Positions 45,637 to 56,026 of a stretch of DNA of 64,000 nt are shown one piece after another. Every line of letters starts with the position of its first letter. The first letter of the stretch is position 1. Origin of the DNA: Hysterium pulicare CBS 123377 (Eukaryota > Ascomycota > Dothideomycetes > Hysteriales > Hysteriaceae); NCBI GenBank assembly GCA_000467715.1, contig AJFK01000064.1, forward strand, positions 44,178 to 108,177. Direction: 5' to 3'. The notes below the pieces were generated by a model. It did not search any database. It saw only the letters and a program-made list of their open reading frames with translations, and was not told the DNA's origin. The position numbers were made by a program, and so were the translations under genes.

Positions 45637-47016
45637 CCCCTGCTTTGAAAATTCCCATTACCTGGGAAGCCGTTGGAGGTATCTTACGACTAGCAACTGA
45701 TAGTTCAAGCGACATGTATAGCAGACGAGGCAGAACACCCCTGATTGGTGCAACTGAAAGCCGCATCGGAGAAGTCGCGAATCTAGCACAGCGTAACGCG
45801 GGGCAGTAGAAAGACATCAATAGCGGGGATAGAAGAAGGAGGACTGTCTCATGGATGCCCCGTATAGAGTCATGCTTCTATGAATTTCACATGCGGTCGA
45901 CGTTCACCAGTCTTTGGTTTCACGTTTCCTGGTATCGGAATCATGAATGAGGCTCTACAAGCTCAGCCCTACCAAAAGGCGAAGTAATAGTGTTGTGGTC
46001 GGACGCTTCAATCATTTATCGATTGATTGATACGGATGTAGTGGAATGTTGTCCCTGGACCGTCAATATCAGGAGAGCAGATGCATATAAACCCCTCCAG
46101 AACGAAGTGTGATTAGTACCAAGCTATGCAAATATATAGCTATCTACTCAGATCTAATCCCTACCCATGCGAAACGAGATTCCCATTCCTAAGCTTTATG
46201 CGAAAGTGTTTGGGTTATGAAAATAGATTCGGAGGTTGTCGCAAAGCCCGGAAGGCCTCAGTGAAACGGTCGCTAAGGTGGTTGGATTGGCTGGGCAGAA
46301 GACCAAGCTCATATTTAGCCATTTATCCAAAACAACAGAGCCGTTTGGTTATGAGGGCACAATGCCGTCGAGAGGATAGGTGAATGCGGCATATGACCTC
46401 ATTCTGCAATGGGCGTGAAGTGTTGCAAAACGACGCGGCAGAGCGGGCCAGGGGTTCGTGGTGTTGAGACTGGAGCGATTCTTTTAAGCGGCTGCTGCCT
46501 GGCTCCTCTGCTGCGCTGCGCCTCACTGGCGAAAACGCACCCAGCGAATCAGCGGCTGGCCGGCGCTGACTTGCGACCGATGCGTCTTGGAGTGCCCAAC
46601 GTCTTCGGCTCATCGAGCAATCAACTTTTAGTGCAGCGTTGCATCTCTTAATCCACGGCTACAGCATCAACCTCGACCTCCCTCTCCATCCTGCTGCCCC
46701 GATGAACACATCGGCCTCTGTCCAGACCCGCGCGTATCTCACACGTCGTCTCTCCCACAACAGACACAGCACCATGGCCGCGCTCCGGCATCTCTCCTGC
46801 TAACTCGTCTTGCAGCTAACCGGCAGCCATGCAGCACTCGCTCCCGTTGTAAGCAGGCCGACCGAGGGCTTCCTTTATTCTTGGCTACCTGGCCGGCACC
46901 CACGCTTTGACATGGCCTCCGCTTTGGGCTTAGGCCACACTAAACCTTCTCCAGCCAATTCTTCTCGCTCCTCTGTTCTGCTGCTTTCTCCTCTTGCTCT
47001 CACCAACTCTCTCTTG

Positions 47017-47029
47017 CACACACACACAC
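47017..47029 (+). repeat. CA dinucleotide microsatellite
   Basis: Six and a half CA units in the leader of SET3. No function assigned. Confidence 0.6.
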
Positions 47030-47559
47030 CGCCGCACCCTCACCACGGTCGCGTTCGCTCGCCACTCTCACATCTAACAGTTCAGCTGCCCATCCATCCA
47101 TACCTCCGTTTACTGAAGGTCATTTGGCCCGCGCCGCAAGCTGAACAACGCCCCAGGACCCGCCCTTCTCCTCCCCTCCTCCCTCCACGCCTGTCCCTCG
47201 ACCGCGCACTGGATGATTTCGACTTCTTTTCGCGTTCGGGACGACTTCTAATGATAGTCCTTCGATCTGCCTTGTCTACTGATCATCCTTCACTCTTATC
47301 CACCAGTTTCTCCTTCGGTGCCGATCGCTTCACCTGCCTCCAGATCCCGCCTCTCTTAGGCACAACCTTTTACAACGTCTTCGGACCCTCGCGCCATCGA
47401 TCAATTCGTTCGTACAGGTGATTGGATTCGTCTGCCGTCGAGATCGTTAGCCTCGCCCTTGCTGTTGACGCGGCTGCCGTCATGCGATCCAAGGCACGAA
47501 AAGTCTGAGCTACGACAAGATTACAAATACAACAACATCGAATCGGCGTTGAGCGTATT

Positions 47560-50500
47560 ATGACAGACGTTGCGTCGGTCAAGACGCATGCTGATTCTCA
47601 GCTAGGCTCAGTCGTCCCGTTTGGTGCTCCTCCGCCTTTCACCTTCACCAACGGCTCACCTGCTCTGGATGGCACCATAGATGAAGAAGAGTCGTCGACC
47701 ATCAAGTGCATCTGCGGCTTCCCAGATGATGATGGAAATACTGTCTTGTGCGAGAAATGCGATACATGGCAACATATTGTCTGCTACTACGAATCACCAC
47801 AGCATGTTCCAGATGTCCACGAATGCACAGACTGTCTTCCGAGGCAAGTCGATGCGAAAGGAGCTGCTGAACAGCAGAGACAACGTCGAGAGCACTATAA
47901 CATCGGTGAACGAAGAGGAAAGCCCAAGACAGCGACAAAAGGCAGTCATAAGAAGAAGATCAAGGATGGCGCCGTCCAACCAAATGGCTGGGCTGTTCAT
48001 GCCAACAATGACCTACACTACAGCGTAGATCGTAAGAGTGGTAGTCCAAGGGACCAGCCTCCACCTGCAAAACGACCAAAGACGGCTCATAGAGCCTCTG
48101 GATCTGTCAGTGCCCTTAATCAACCACCGAGCTTACCTCCAGGTTCTCGCAAGCGAGCTTCGTCAACCATATTCAATGGCCAGAGCCCTATTAAGTCTCC
48201 CATAACTCCTGGATTGAATGGTTCTACTGTGGAAGAATTCTCGCCCGAGTTCATGCGCCTCTATCGCCAACCGGAGCCGCCCTCGATAGATTCCAACTCT
48301 TACACGGATATTGGAGTTGCTAACGACATTGCGCTATGGCTTAACGATCGAGAGGCCCTGGCGCACGCAACGAACGGAATGGAGCCTGCTCAGATCTTCC
48401 AACGGGTAGAAGAAACAATCGAGGATCTTGAAACCATGTCGCCGGCCATCACGAAACAAAGTGAAGAGGACATCAATATCAGCGTACATGGTTATCATCC
48501 TCGGTGGCAATATCTGACAGTCGAGTCTATGGTTCCCAATGGTGCCTACATCGGTGAACTGAAAGGACACATTGGGCGGAAGGCGGATTATTTTGCGAAT
48601 CCTTCCAACCGCTGGGATCTCTTGCAACATCCGGAACCTTTCGTTTTCTTCCCTCCACACCTCCCGATATACATCGATACTCGCCGCGAAGGTACTCTCC
48701 TACGATATACGAGGAGAAGCTGCAATCCGAACATAACCATGAAGATTCTAAAACAAAGTCGTGAAAGCGGATATCATTTCTGCTTCGTCGCGACGGACGA
48801 CATCCAGCCTGGAGATGAATTGACAATTGGCTGGGACATCAGCCCAGAAATACGGCAACTACTCTTGAACTCGGTTACTAACGGAGACCTACGAAAAGAG
48901 GGTTTCAAAAAGGTTGAGCACTTCACCCAATGGGTTTCGTGCGTGCTTGCCAACTTCGGTGGATGCGCGTGTGACCCGTTGAAGGGTAGGGAATGTCTCC
49001 TGGAGCGTGCTCGCCGGCCGAACCCGGAGCCTCTTCTCCAACTTCAGAAAACGAAGTCTAGGAAAAGCAAGAAAACCCAGATTTCGCCCTTGAGCACTGG
49101 ACGTGCAACTAATAGTCGTGCTGGAAGCGAGGCTGCGAATCGCGACGGCGTAGACGACGATAACATGGATAGTCGTTCAACTTCAGGTTCTCACAGCAAA
49201 CCGGGCAGTCGTGACATAACACCCATGACACATTTCTCTGTCGATGGGACCAGTGCTGGGATGTCGGATCGTGACAGAAGGAAACTTCAACAGCAAGAGC
49301 GATTGTTCGAGCAACTAGAATACGATGAACAACATGGGGGTAAGAGAAAGAAGAGGAATAGTGGCGGGTCAACGTTAAATACACCTAGCGTTGCCACTTC
49401 GGTAAGCAGATGCCGTCTATCGCCCTTGCGATGTGAAACTGACTCAAGACCACAGAGACAATTGGGTCATCCAGAGCCATCCCCCTCCGCCTCATCGTCC
49501 GGTAACTGCAGATCTCGAGGACGAGGTACGAACAGCCATAGGGCGAGCAGTGCAACTGCTAAGTCAAATGGCGTTCCTACTCAGTCTTCGAAAGCCCGTT
49601 CTGTGTATGTGGACAGTTCAACGCAGACAGACGGGAGCAACGACAGAGCTACACCAATGTCACCAGCGTTGGAAAAGAGAATATGCAAGCCAGCAATGTC
49701 ATTCAAGCGGAGACTCCTACTTCAAGCGCAGGAAGAAAGACTCAAACGGGAACGCTCGCGATCGGTTAAGGAAGAAGTCGAATCTCCAGCGCTTCAGGAC
49801 GTTGCTGAGGGCAAACCCTGGCCAGCTCCGCAGATCGCTTATAAAGATACATCCACGACAGCAGTTTCAGAACCAGCCACCGAGATTCCAGCATCACTAA
49901 CTCCTTCTCATCCGGTCCCTCAAGAAGACGTTGAGATGAAAGATGCGGAGGAAGCTGTTACCTCAAGTCCACATGGTGACGCAGCCAAATCAGAAGAACT
50001 ACCCGACGTACCACCACCTGAAAGCCCCTCAACAACATCACATCCTCCGATACAACCACCACCTCCACCATGGCCATCAATAACATCTCCTATTCAAGCA
50101 ACGAGCGACCTGAACCAGAGGCCGACGAATCTTCATGTCCAGCTTCCTCCAGCACAAGATTTCTTTTCTCAATCAACACCCAATAATAATGCCGTTGTTA
50201 CTCCAGGCTCCGTAACAAGCGTAATCACCGGTGGTTCACTTGCCCTATCGCCCGCTGCAATCAATATTAATCCCTCGCCTTTCTCATCCTCAGTCACAAA
50301 TGCGGTTAACCCAACACCGGCTCGCAAAAAGCTCAGTCTGAGCGACTACACAAGGAAGAAGAAAATGACCACTGACGCCCATTCCAATGCTCAAGCACCC
50401 GGCATGGCTGTTGTCAGTGCCAGTCCTCCTTCATTACCCAACCAGACAACACAGTCTACCCAGAGCTCGTCACCAACGATGGCAAACTCTTCGCTTTCTC

Positions 50501-50616
50501 CTGCAATGTCCGTTGGAAAACTTCCGGGGGTGAGCGAAGCGTCCCCCGAGGCTACACCGGCAGCTGCAAATGATGAAACCAAACCAGCACCACCTTTATT
50601 CCCCTCTATTGCTTGA
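47560..50616 (+). CDS. SET3: SET3 PHD/SET-domain subunit of a histone deacetylase complex
   Basis: Homologue of yeast Set3 (MLL5-like), the reader subunit of the Set3 deacetylase complex. The frame from ATG to stop is 1018 residues, or 1000 if a 54-nt intron at 49402-49455 is removed; that intron is in frame and free of stops. The PHD finger is at 50-92 with Cys50, Cys52, Cys64, Cys67, His72, Cys75, Cys89 and Cys92; such fingers bind H3K4me2/3. The SET domain spans about 315-426 and carries RRSCNPN at 385-391 in place of the NHSCxPN motif of active enzymes, as in Set3/MLL5 proteins, so methyltransferase activity is doubtful. The C-terminal half is Ser/Pro-rich. A pyrimidine-rich leader lies upstream. 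Confidence 0.92.
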   Translation: MTDVASVKTHADSQLGSVVPFGAPPPFTFTNGSPALDGTIDEEESSTIKCICGFPDDDGNTVLCEKCDTWQHIVCYYESPQHVPDVHECTDCLPRQVDAKGAAEQQRQRREHYNIGERRGKPKTATKGSHKKKIKDGAVQPNGWAVHANNDLHYSVDRKSGSPRDQPPPAKRPKTAHRASGSVSALNQPPSLPPGSRKRASSTIFNGQSPIKSPITPGLNGSTVEEFSPEFMRLYRQPEPPSIDSNSYTDIGVANDIALWLNDREALAHATNGMEPAQIFQRVEETIEDLETMSPAITKQSEEDINISVHGYHPRWQYLTVESMVPNGAYIGELKGHIGRKADYFANPSNRWDLLQHPEPFVFFPPHLPIYIDTRREGTLLRYTRRSCNPNITMKILKQSRESGYHFCFVATDDIQPGDELTIGWDISPEIRQLLLNSVTNGDLRKEGFKKVEHFTQWVSCVLANFGGCACDPLKGRECLLERARRPNPEPLLQLQKTKSRKSKKTQISPLSTGRATNSRAGSEAANRDGVDDDNMDSRSTSGSHSKPGSRDITPMTHFSVDGTSAGMSDRDRRKLQQQERLFEQLEYDEQHGGKRKKRNSGGSTLNTPSVATSVSRCRLSPLRCETDSRPQRQLGHPEPSPSASSSGNCRSRGRGTNSHRASSATAKSNGVPTQSSKARSVYVDSSTQTDGSNDRATPMSPALEKRICKPAMSFKRRLLLQAQEERLKRERSRSVKEEVESPALQDVAEGKPWPAPQIAYKDTSTTAVSEPATEIPASLTPSHPVPQEDVEMKDAEEAVTSSPHGDAAKSEELPDVPPPESPSTTSHPPIQPPPPPWPSITSPIQATSDLNQRPTNLHVQLPPAQDFFSQSTPNNNAVVTPGSVTSVITGGSLALSPAAININPSPFSSSVTNAVNPTPARKKLSLSDYTRKKKMTTDAHSNAQAPGMAVVSASPPSLPNQTTQSTQSSSPTMANSSLSPAMSVGKLPGVSEASPEATPAAANDETKPAPPLFPSIA

Positions 50617-51269
50617 ACGACAACACCTCACACTCGTTTCGATCTTCTTAATTGAAAAGGGCCACCCAGCGCGCTGGGCGCCAATGGCATGATGCCTGTT
50701 ATGCCCTTCATGTACCATATATTATAGCACGTCACGTCTTCTCTACTCGGCCAGTTCTTTTTTTCCGAATACCACAAGCCGACAAACTTTTCTTCACGTA
50801 CTGAATGTCCCCCCTTCAAACAAACAACTTTCTTGCGCCGCGTCATGCGCCACTTTTCTTCAGGATATGGGAAACTTTGCGGAGGCTGGCTTTGTCAATT
50901 CCAATGGGGCATAGGATCAGGATTTCACGGGCCTCTGGCTAGGGAAATTGGCGTTTTTGGGCCAGGATATTAGAAAACGGTTACACGCATAGCGTTTAAT
51001 CAATGCCCCTCCTGTGAGCGATTGGCGCTGTTTGGCGCTTCGTCGACTACTACTTTTTGAGCTCCGAGAGAATAGTTGGCAGTAGCTATTGAATTGAGAA
51101 TGCCAAAAGTCTACTCTTCAAAAAAGCTCGGGCACGCGCGGAAGTGATATTGAGTGAAGTTCGCTTTTGTTTGATGTGTTTACGTGCTGATGCGCCTGCC
51201 TGCAAAGGCTCATTGAACTTTGTGAAAAGTGTTAAAGGGATGTCTCCGTGTTGTAATGACCCGAGTGAA
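50617..51269. other. SET3 3' region
   Basis: 3' UTR and spacer; no frame or motif supported. Confidence 0.4.
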
Positions 51270-51615
51270 ACTGTTTTCCTGAAACCTAATTAAACTTAAG
51301 GTAGAAAAAGTTTTATATTATTATTTTAAATTCCTACTTCTACTCTATAGTAAACTAGGTTTAAGGAAAAAGGATTTCTTGAGGCTCTTATAATACGCTA
51401 ACCTCCCCATAAGGCATTCTATAAAAGTCCAGATGATCTATGTAGAGGAGCGCATCAGGCGTTGAGTAAGTAGGGCTGTCCCTCAGAACAGTATTAACGA
51501 TCAGGCTAGTTTGATGTAATATAATAAAGAGATTATAGATAGGCTTACTAAATAGAATATTTTTAAACTCATATTATTTGAGGCCGTTAATACTAATTGC
51601 AAAAGTGTACCAATG
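51270..51615. repeat. AT-rich island, possible RIP-eroded repeat
   Basis: About 340 bp of strongly AT-rich, TpA-rich sequence (TATTATTATTTTAA, TAATATAATAAAG and similar) between normal-GC flanks. No frame, terminal repeat or target duplication was seen. The composition resembles transposon DNA mutated by RIP; this is inference from composition. Confidence 0.4.
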
Positions 51616-51683
51616 ATCTCGTCCAAGACTGCACACCAACATAAGACAGATGCCAATGAGCGCGGAGAAAAGGTAAGGAAAGC

Positions 51684-53157
51684 TCAACCATAATACCTCC
51701 TCTCAATCCCATTCGCATCCATCTCACGCGGATCATTCGGATTCAACGCCAGCGAAGGATGACGAGCAGGGGGACTACAGAACCTTCACGTTAGCATTCA
51801 TCCCACGAAAAGTCTCACTCAAGGAATGAGAAAGAAGAAAATACTCACTTTCCATTCCCAAACTGCTGCTGCTGCCCATACCCTCCCAACGGAACCCCAT
51901 TCCACATGCCACCTTCCCCTTCCCCCGGCGCCCTCATCCCAACGCCCGGACTCCCATTCCGGCTCCTCAAGCTCCCCGCCTCCTCAACACTCACATAAGC
52001 CGCCGTATCCTGCTTCTGCTGCCCTGGAACCGGTGTCCCATACCCATCAAACACCGTATACCCCGGCACGGGCACCGTACTCGTCCTCGTGCTCGTGGTG
52101 TCGCTCTTCGGACTCATGTACCCTCCTCCCGCTCCTCCTGGTTGCAGCGATTGGTGCTGGTACATGGGAGAGGGCGACATGGGCGGTTGCGGATTGGAGC
52201 GGATGGTGGCGCTGGCGCGGTTTACTTCTTGCGAAAGGGTTTTGGTGCGGCCGATGTAGAAGAAGAGGGAGGCGGCTAGGACGAGCACGGCGGCGCCGGC
52301 GATTGCGACGCCGGCTATGGCGCCTGTGGATAAGGCGACGTGGTTGCCGCCGCTGGCTGCAGCTGCGGTTGTTGTTGCCGCTGAAGGAGTCGCGGATGTT
52401 GAGGATGGGATTGTGGATGAAGGGGTTGAGGGCGCAGATGTTGAGGGGTAGTACTCGTAGGGCTCAGAGGAGGACATCGAGGAGATACCACCTTCAGAGG
52501 GAAAGGATTCACCCGGTTGGAGCATGTACGAGGAGTTCATGGCCAAGGTGCGTTGGTTCTCTAGGGAGGTATTGGCGTTTGGGTTTATGACGCCGACCAT
52601 TCCGTAATTGATGCAGGAGCCGGGCGCGGAGCAGTAGAAGAAGATGGGATCGGTGTCGTTGATTCGGACGGTCCATTTCGGAGGCTGGATGAAGGGTGTT
52701 AGCGTCAAGGCTGGTGAACGTATACGGACATGAAGTGGGAAAAGTTGAGACACTCACATCCGTTAGAACGGCATCGACGGGATGAAATCCGGAGAAGAAT
52801 CCCACTTTGTCTCGTCCCGTCAATTCGTATGGGATACATGGGTATGTATATTCGGCGCGGACAACGGAATGGTTGGGTGGGAAGAAGTCGAACTCGATGA
52901 TCTGAAATCAAAGCTTTAGTAGATGATTCTATGAGAACATGGAGAACAAAATATATCTGATATCTCACATCTCCTATCTCGGCCTGTGTAACATCGGGCC
53001 TGAACTTATGGTCTCCATTTCCCACAGATATCGTGTGTGTTTGCACTGCGGCTGAAGAGGTGGCTGTTGGGGCAGCAGAGCCTTGTGCCAAAGCCAAAGT
53101 CCCGAATTGTGTGACAGCTAAAGAAAAGATCAAGAGTGACTTCGATAGTGGAGCCAT
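51684..53157 (-). CDS. Cupredoxin-like serine-rich protein with one membrane span
   Basis: Cell-surface protein of the fungal extracellular serine-rich cupredoxin family. Exons 53157-52969, 52901-52758, 52684-51849 and 51774-51684 give 419 residues in frame. Residues 1-24 are a signal peptide ending in LALAQ. The cupredoxin fold runs from HTISVGNGDHKFRPD to GMVGVINP, with His74 (NHSV), Cys129 and Met140 as expected copper ligands; the second His, normally next to the Cys, is absent (FFYCSAPGSCINYGM). A Ser/Thr/Ala-rich stalk precedes a single membrane span (GAIAGVAIAGAAVLVLAASLFF region) and a cytosolic tail of about 140 residues rich in Gly, Pro and Ser. Copper binding is uncertain. It could act as a wall or signalling anchor; the role is not known. 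Confidence 0.82.
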
Positions 53158-54392
53158 ACTTCAAGAATTCAGATGGTGAAACGAGAGATCATGCAGAGTG
53201 AGGTTCAGGGATGGGAGCCTTTTGTCTGATCTAGCACGTCAGAAGAAAAGAAGAGATCGTGTATGCCTGAGCCACGCATCAAGAAAGATATGCTCCCTGC
53301 ACGTATGCTTGGCAGCTTGTGCTGTACGGCTCAGCCTTGGAGGTCCCAAGACTTCCAGGCTTGAGACAAAGCCGTGGCGTCGAACTGGGCTTGAAACTGC
53401 ACATGTCAATGGATATAAAGCTCGCTTCAAGGAAGCCACAATTGAGCTGAGCGACATTTTGACAGAAGAAGAAATTGGAAGGTCGCTGGGCAGCATGTAA
53501 TCGGAAGATCGAGATAAAGAAGTGAGTCTGCATAACAAAACGCACACTCGATGGAGTGATATTGCGTCGCCCTCATTTCTGAAAGCGCGAAGAAGATTGG
53601 TTTCCCAACATCACATAATTGACATAAGCATGAACACAAGAGAAGAAAAAGACAGCAAGCAATAAATGTTACGAGAGCTTTGACTGAAGTTGCACGATTC
53701 AGAATCGAAACGTTCAGCTCGGAACCCCACCACCTGCTCAGGTGGCCAGCCTCAATTTGCCCAGTTCACGATCACTTGGCATTACGCCAAACCAACCACA
53801 AACTTTTGAGGACTGAGTAAAATGCGCAGCACCAATATGTCGGGCAAACATTGTCGTAAGCAATAGTAAAAAGCCTACAACCTTTTTTGGTAGCACTCTC
53901 CTCTTGGTCGGGGTATCCGCCACGCTGTAATGACTTTGTTAGACACAACATCATTGGGTGCCAAATCCGTTCAGTTAGTATTTCTGTGTGTTGGTGAAAT
54001 AATCGAACAGCTGGTGGTATTTGATGCGAAAAGGAGTATGAGAGAGAGCGGTTGATCTTTCATTCAGTTGACCCTTCAATTTCAGGGCATGCACATTTTC
54101 CTTGATATATAGCTGTCAACACTGAGAAACTTGCAATGAAAACCATTCGTCTCTGCCATATCTTCACTCGTCGTCCAATACTCGTCTGAATGATTCCCTC
54201 TTGCTTCGAGGCGGCCTTGAGTCGTTTGAGTGTCATCTCTCGTAGATCATGATTCCATCAATAAAAAATATGAAGCACACACGAGTGTCCGTTTGACACC
54301 ACAATGTCCCAACTGAAATTTGGATAGTGCGCTAGCGCCGCTAGATATCTTTCCCAAGCACTGGAAAAGACTCCAAGTCAAGGGTGGCGCAC
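53158..54392. other. Promoter of the cupredoxin-like gene and 3' UTR of the PAS gene
   Basis: No gene is supported. Short frames show no domain or exon chain. Confidence 0.4.
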
Positions 54393-56026
54393 TTAAGCTA
54401 CCCTGTTGTTCGATGCATACCCTCCACTCAGACCTGGATCACCAAAGGGGTCTCGTGATCCAGGGCTAGAATGTTGGTTAGAGCTGCTTGAAGCGGACAC
54501 ATATCCTGAGGGGGCGGCGGAGTGTTTCTCAATATCTCCAGGACTCCAGATAGGAAAGCCTTCGGGCGGCTGACTCTCACCGGACGCTTTGCCACGCGAG
54601 TACTCGGCGAGGCTTCCATTGATACCTGTCAGCGCCCATGCAAAGACTGCGACATCGCGAATACTCTTCATGAACTCGCTTTGGAGGGTTGTGACCTGCT
54701 GCTGTTGGCCGCCATATGCCATATTCATGGCTGGATGCTGTGCACCGAGAGGGTATGGGGGAGGTTGGGGCAAAGCAGGCAAGAACATGGGTTCTGGGGC
54801 CCATGGTGCAGCGAAAACGTTACGTTGCTGGTGCGGTTGGACGTGAGGTATGACGCTCGGATTGATGGGGCGAGCGCGTCGAAGGCATACTACGAGCCCG
54901 TCTGAAGTGCACGAAACAACAGCCTCCAATTCAATTGGTTCATCGCGATCGGCTGCTAAGGAAGAAGTCGAAGAGCGGGCGTCATTTCGATGCCCGAAGA
55001 TACCTGCATTACTGTCTGCAGGGTTTGTACTGTCGCCTGAACTAGTTCGAGAGTTCGAGGGCGATTCCACAGCGCTGACATCCATGCTACTGGAGCCACT
55101 TTGTGTGGAGGAGATACCGCGAGAACTGGATCCGGATGTCTCTCTCAGGTCAACTCCACCTTCGCTCTCATCTTCAGATCCAGTAATGTCCGTCATTACG
55201 TCATCCTCGCTCTCAGAAGCACTCACGTCAGGGGGATCGTCTTGGCGAGGATCTCGAAACTGGAAGCGAAGGTAAGCAATAGAGTCGTTGCCTTTCGCCG
55301 TCTCGAGACAACGGACTGCATCCTCCAGACAGTTCTCTTGGATGCAATAGTAGAAACTACGTCCTTTCATTGCTTCACCAGAAATGCCAATGATTTGTTC
55401 GATCCCGCTGGTCGCATACATGACCGTCAAAGTGCGAGTGAAGCGGTTTAGGAAAAGTGCCGCGCGAGGCTCATGAGTTTGTTGCTGAGGCTCCAAACTG
55501 AACTTGCTGGAAAGATGAGACAGCATGTGGTAACGGGGATCTTTGGGCGACGAGGAAAACAGACGTCGCACAATCGGAGCTTCCGCGGCCCTTTCTAAAC
55601 CCATTGTTCAACACTTGAACACCACGCTTGGAATGAATTTACTTACTTGCGCTGCTCATGCCGCGATGGTATATGCTGGTGCAGCACACCATAACATCAT
55701 ACACAACTGAAAAGCAGCATTCGCACCCGACCCATTCACCCTGGCGGTTCCTAATTCTGCAATACGCCAAAACAGCTGCTTTGTCGAGATTCACTCCCCG
55801 ATTATGCAGCTGTTGCGCCAGAGGGATCTCATCGGGATGAAAGAACTCCCAGGAAGACTTATGAACGACCTCATCTGGTGTGTGGCCCAGAATATCGACA
55901 ATAGAGTCGGAGCAGTAGAGGATTCGAGCATCCTGAGAGAGGTCTGTAATTACGAACATTAGTTCAGCAAACGGCTGGAAGATGAATGTTCGACTAACCG
56001 TGAATAGTGATAAAGGTAGTGTCCAT
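54393..56026 (-). CDS. PAS-domain protein of unknown function
   Basis: Sensor-type protein with a PAS domain and no visible DNA-binding or kinase domain. Three exons (56026-55999, 55943-55647, 55594-54393) give 508 residues. The tiny 28-nt first exon encodes MDTTFITIH and joins the second in frame to read DLSQDARILYCSDSIVDILG. The first PAS copy occupies about residues 1-100 (LGHTPDEVVHKSSWEFFHPDEI). A second PAS-like segment lies near LFLNRFTRTLTVMYATSGIEQIIGIS. The rest is Ser/Asp-rich and disordered, with a Pro/Gln-rich stretch and a hydrophobic SIRDVAVFAWALTGINGSLA. It resembles fungal PAS proteins related in sequence to light or redox sensors, but has no GATA finger, so it is not WC-1 or WC-2. 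Ligand unknown. Confidence 0.8.

Larger units (their letters stand above)
45529..47559. other. Divergent promoter and long SET3 leader
   Basis: The left part is the carboxylesterase promoter. From about 46640 to 47559 the plus strand is pyrimidine-rich with CTCC, CATC and CACC runs, a long fungal 5' leader ahead of SET3; it holds a CA microsatellite at 47017-47029. No other gene is supported. Confidence 0.45.

Noticed and set aside
51826-52590. 254-residue frame antisense to the cupredoxin-like gene
   Set aside because: Arg-rich shadow of a Ser/Pro-rich coding region.
54393-56026. PAS protein as white-collar photoreceptor
   Set aside because: There is no GATA finger and no LOV-type cysteine motif that I can see.
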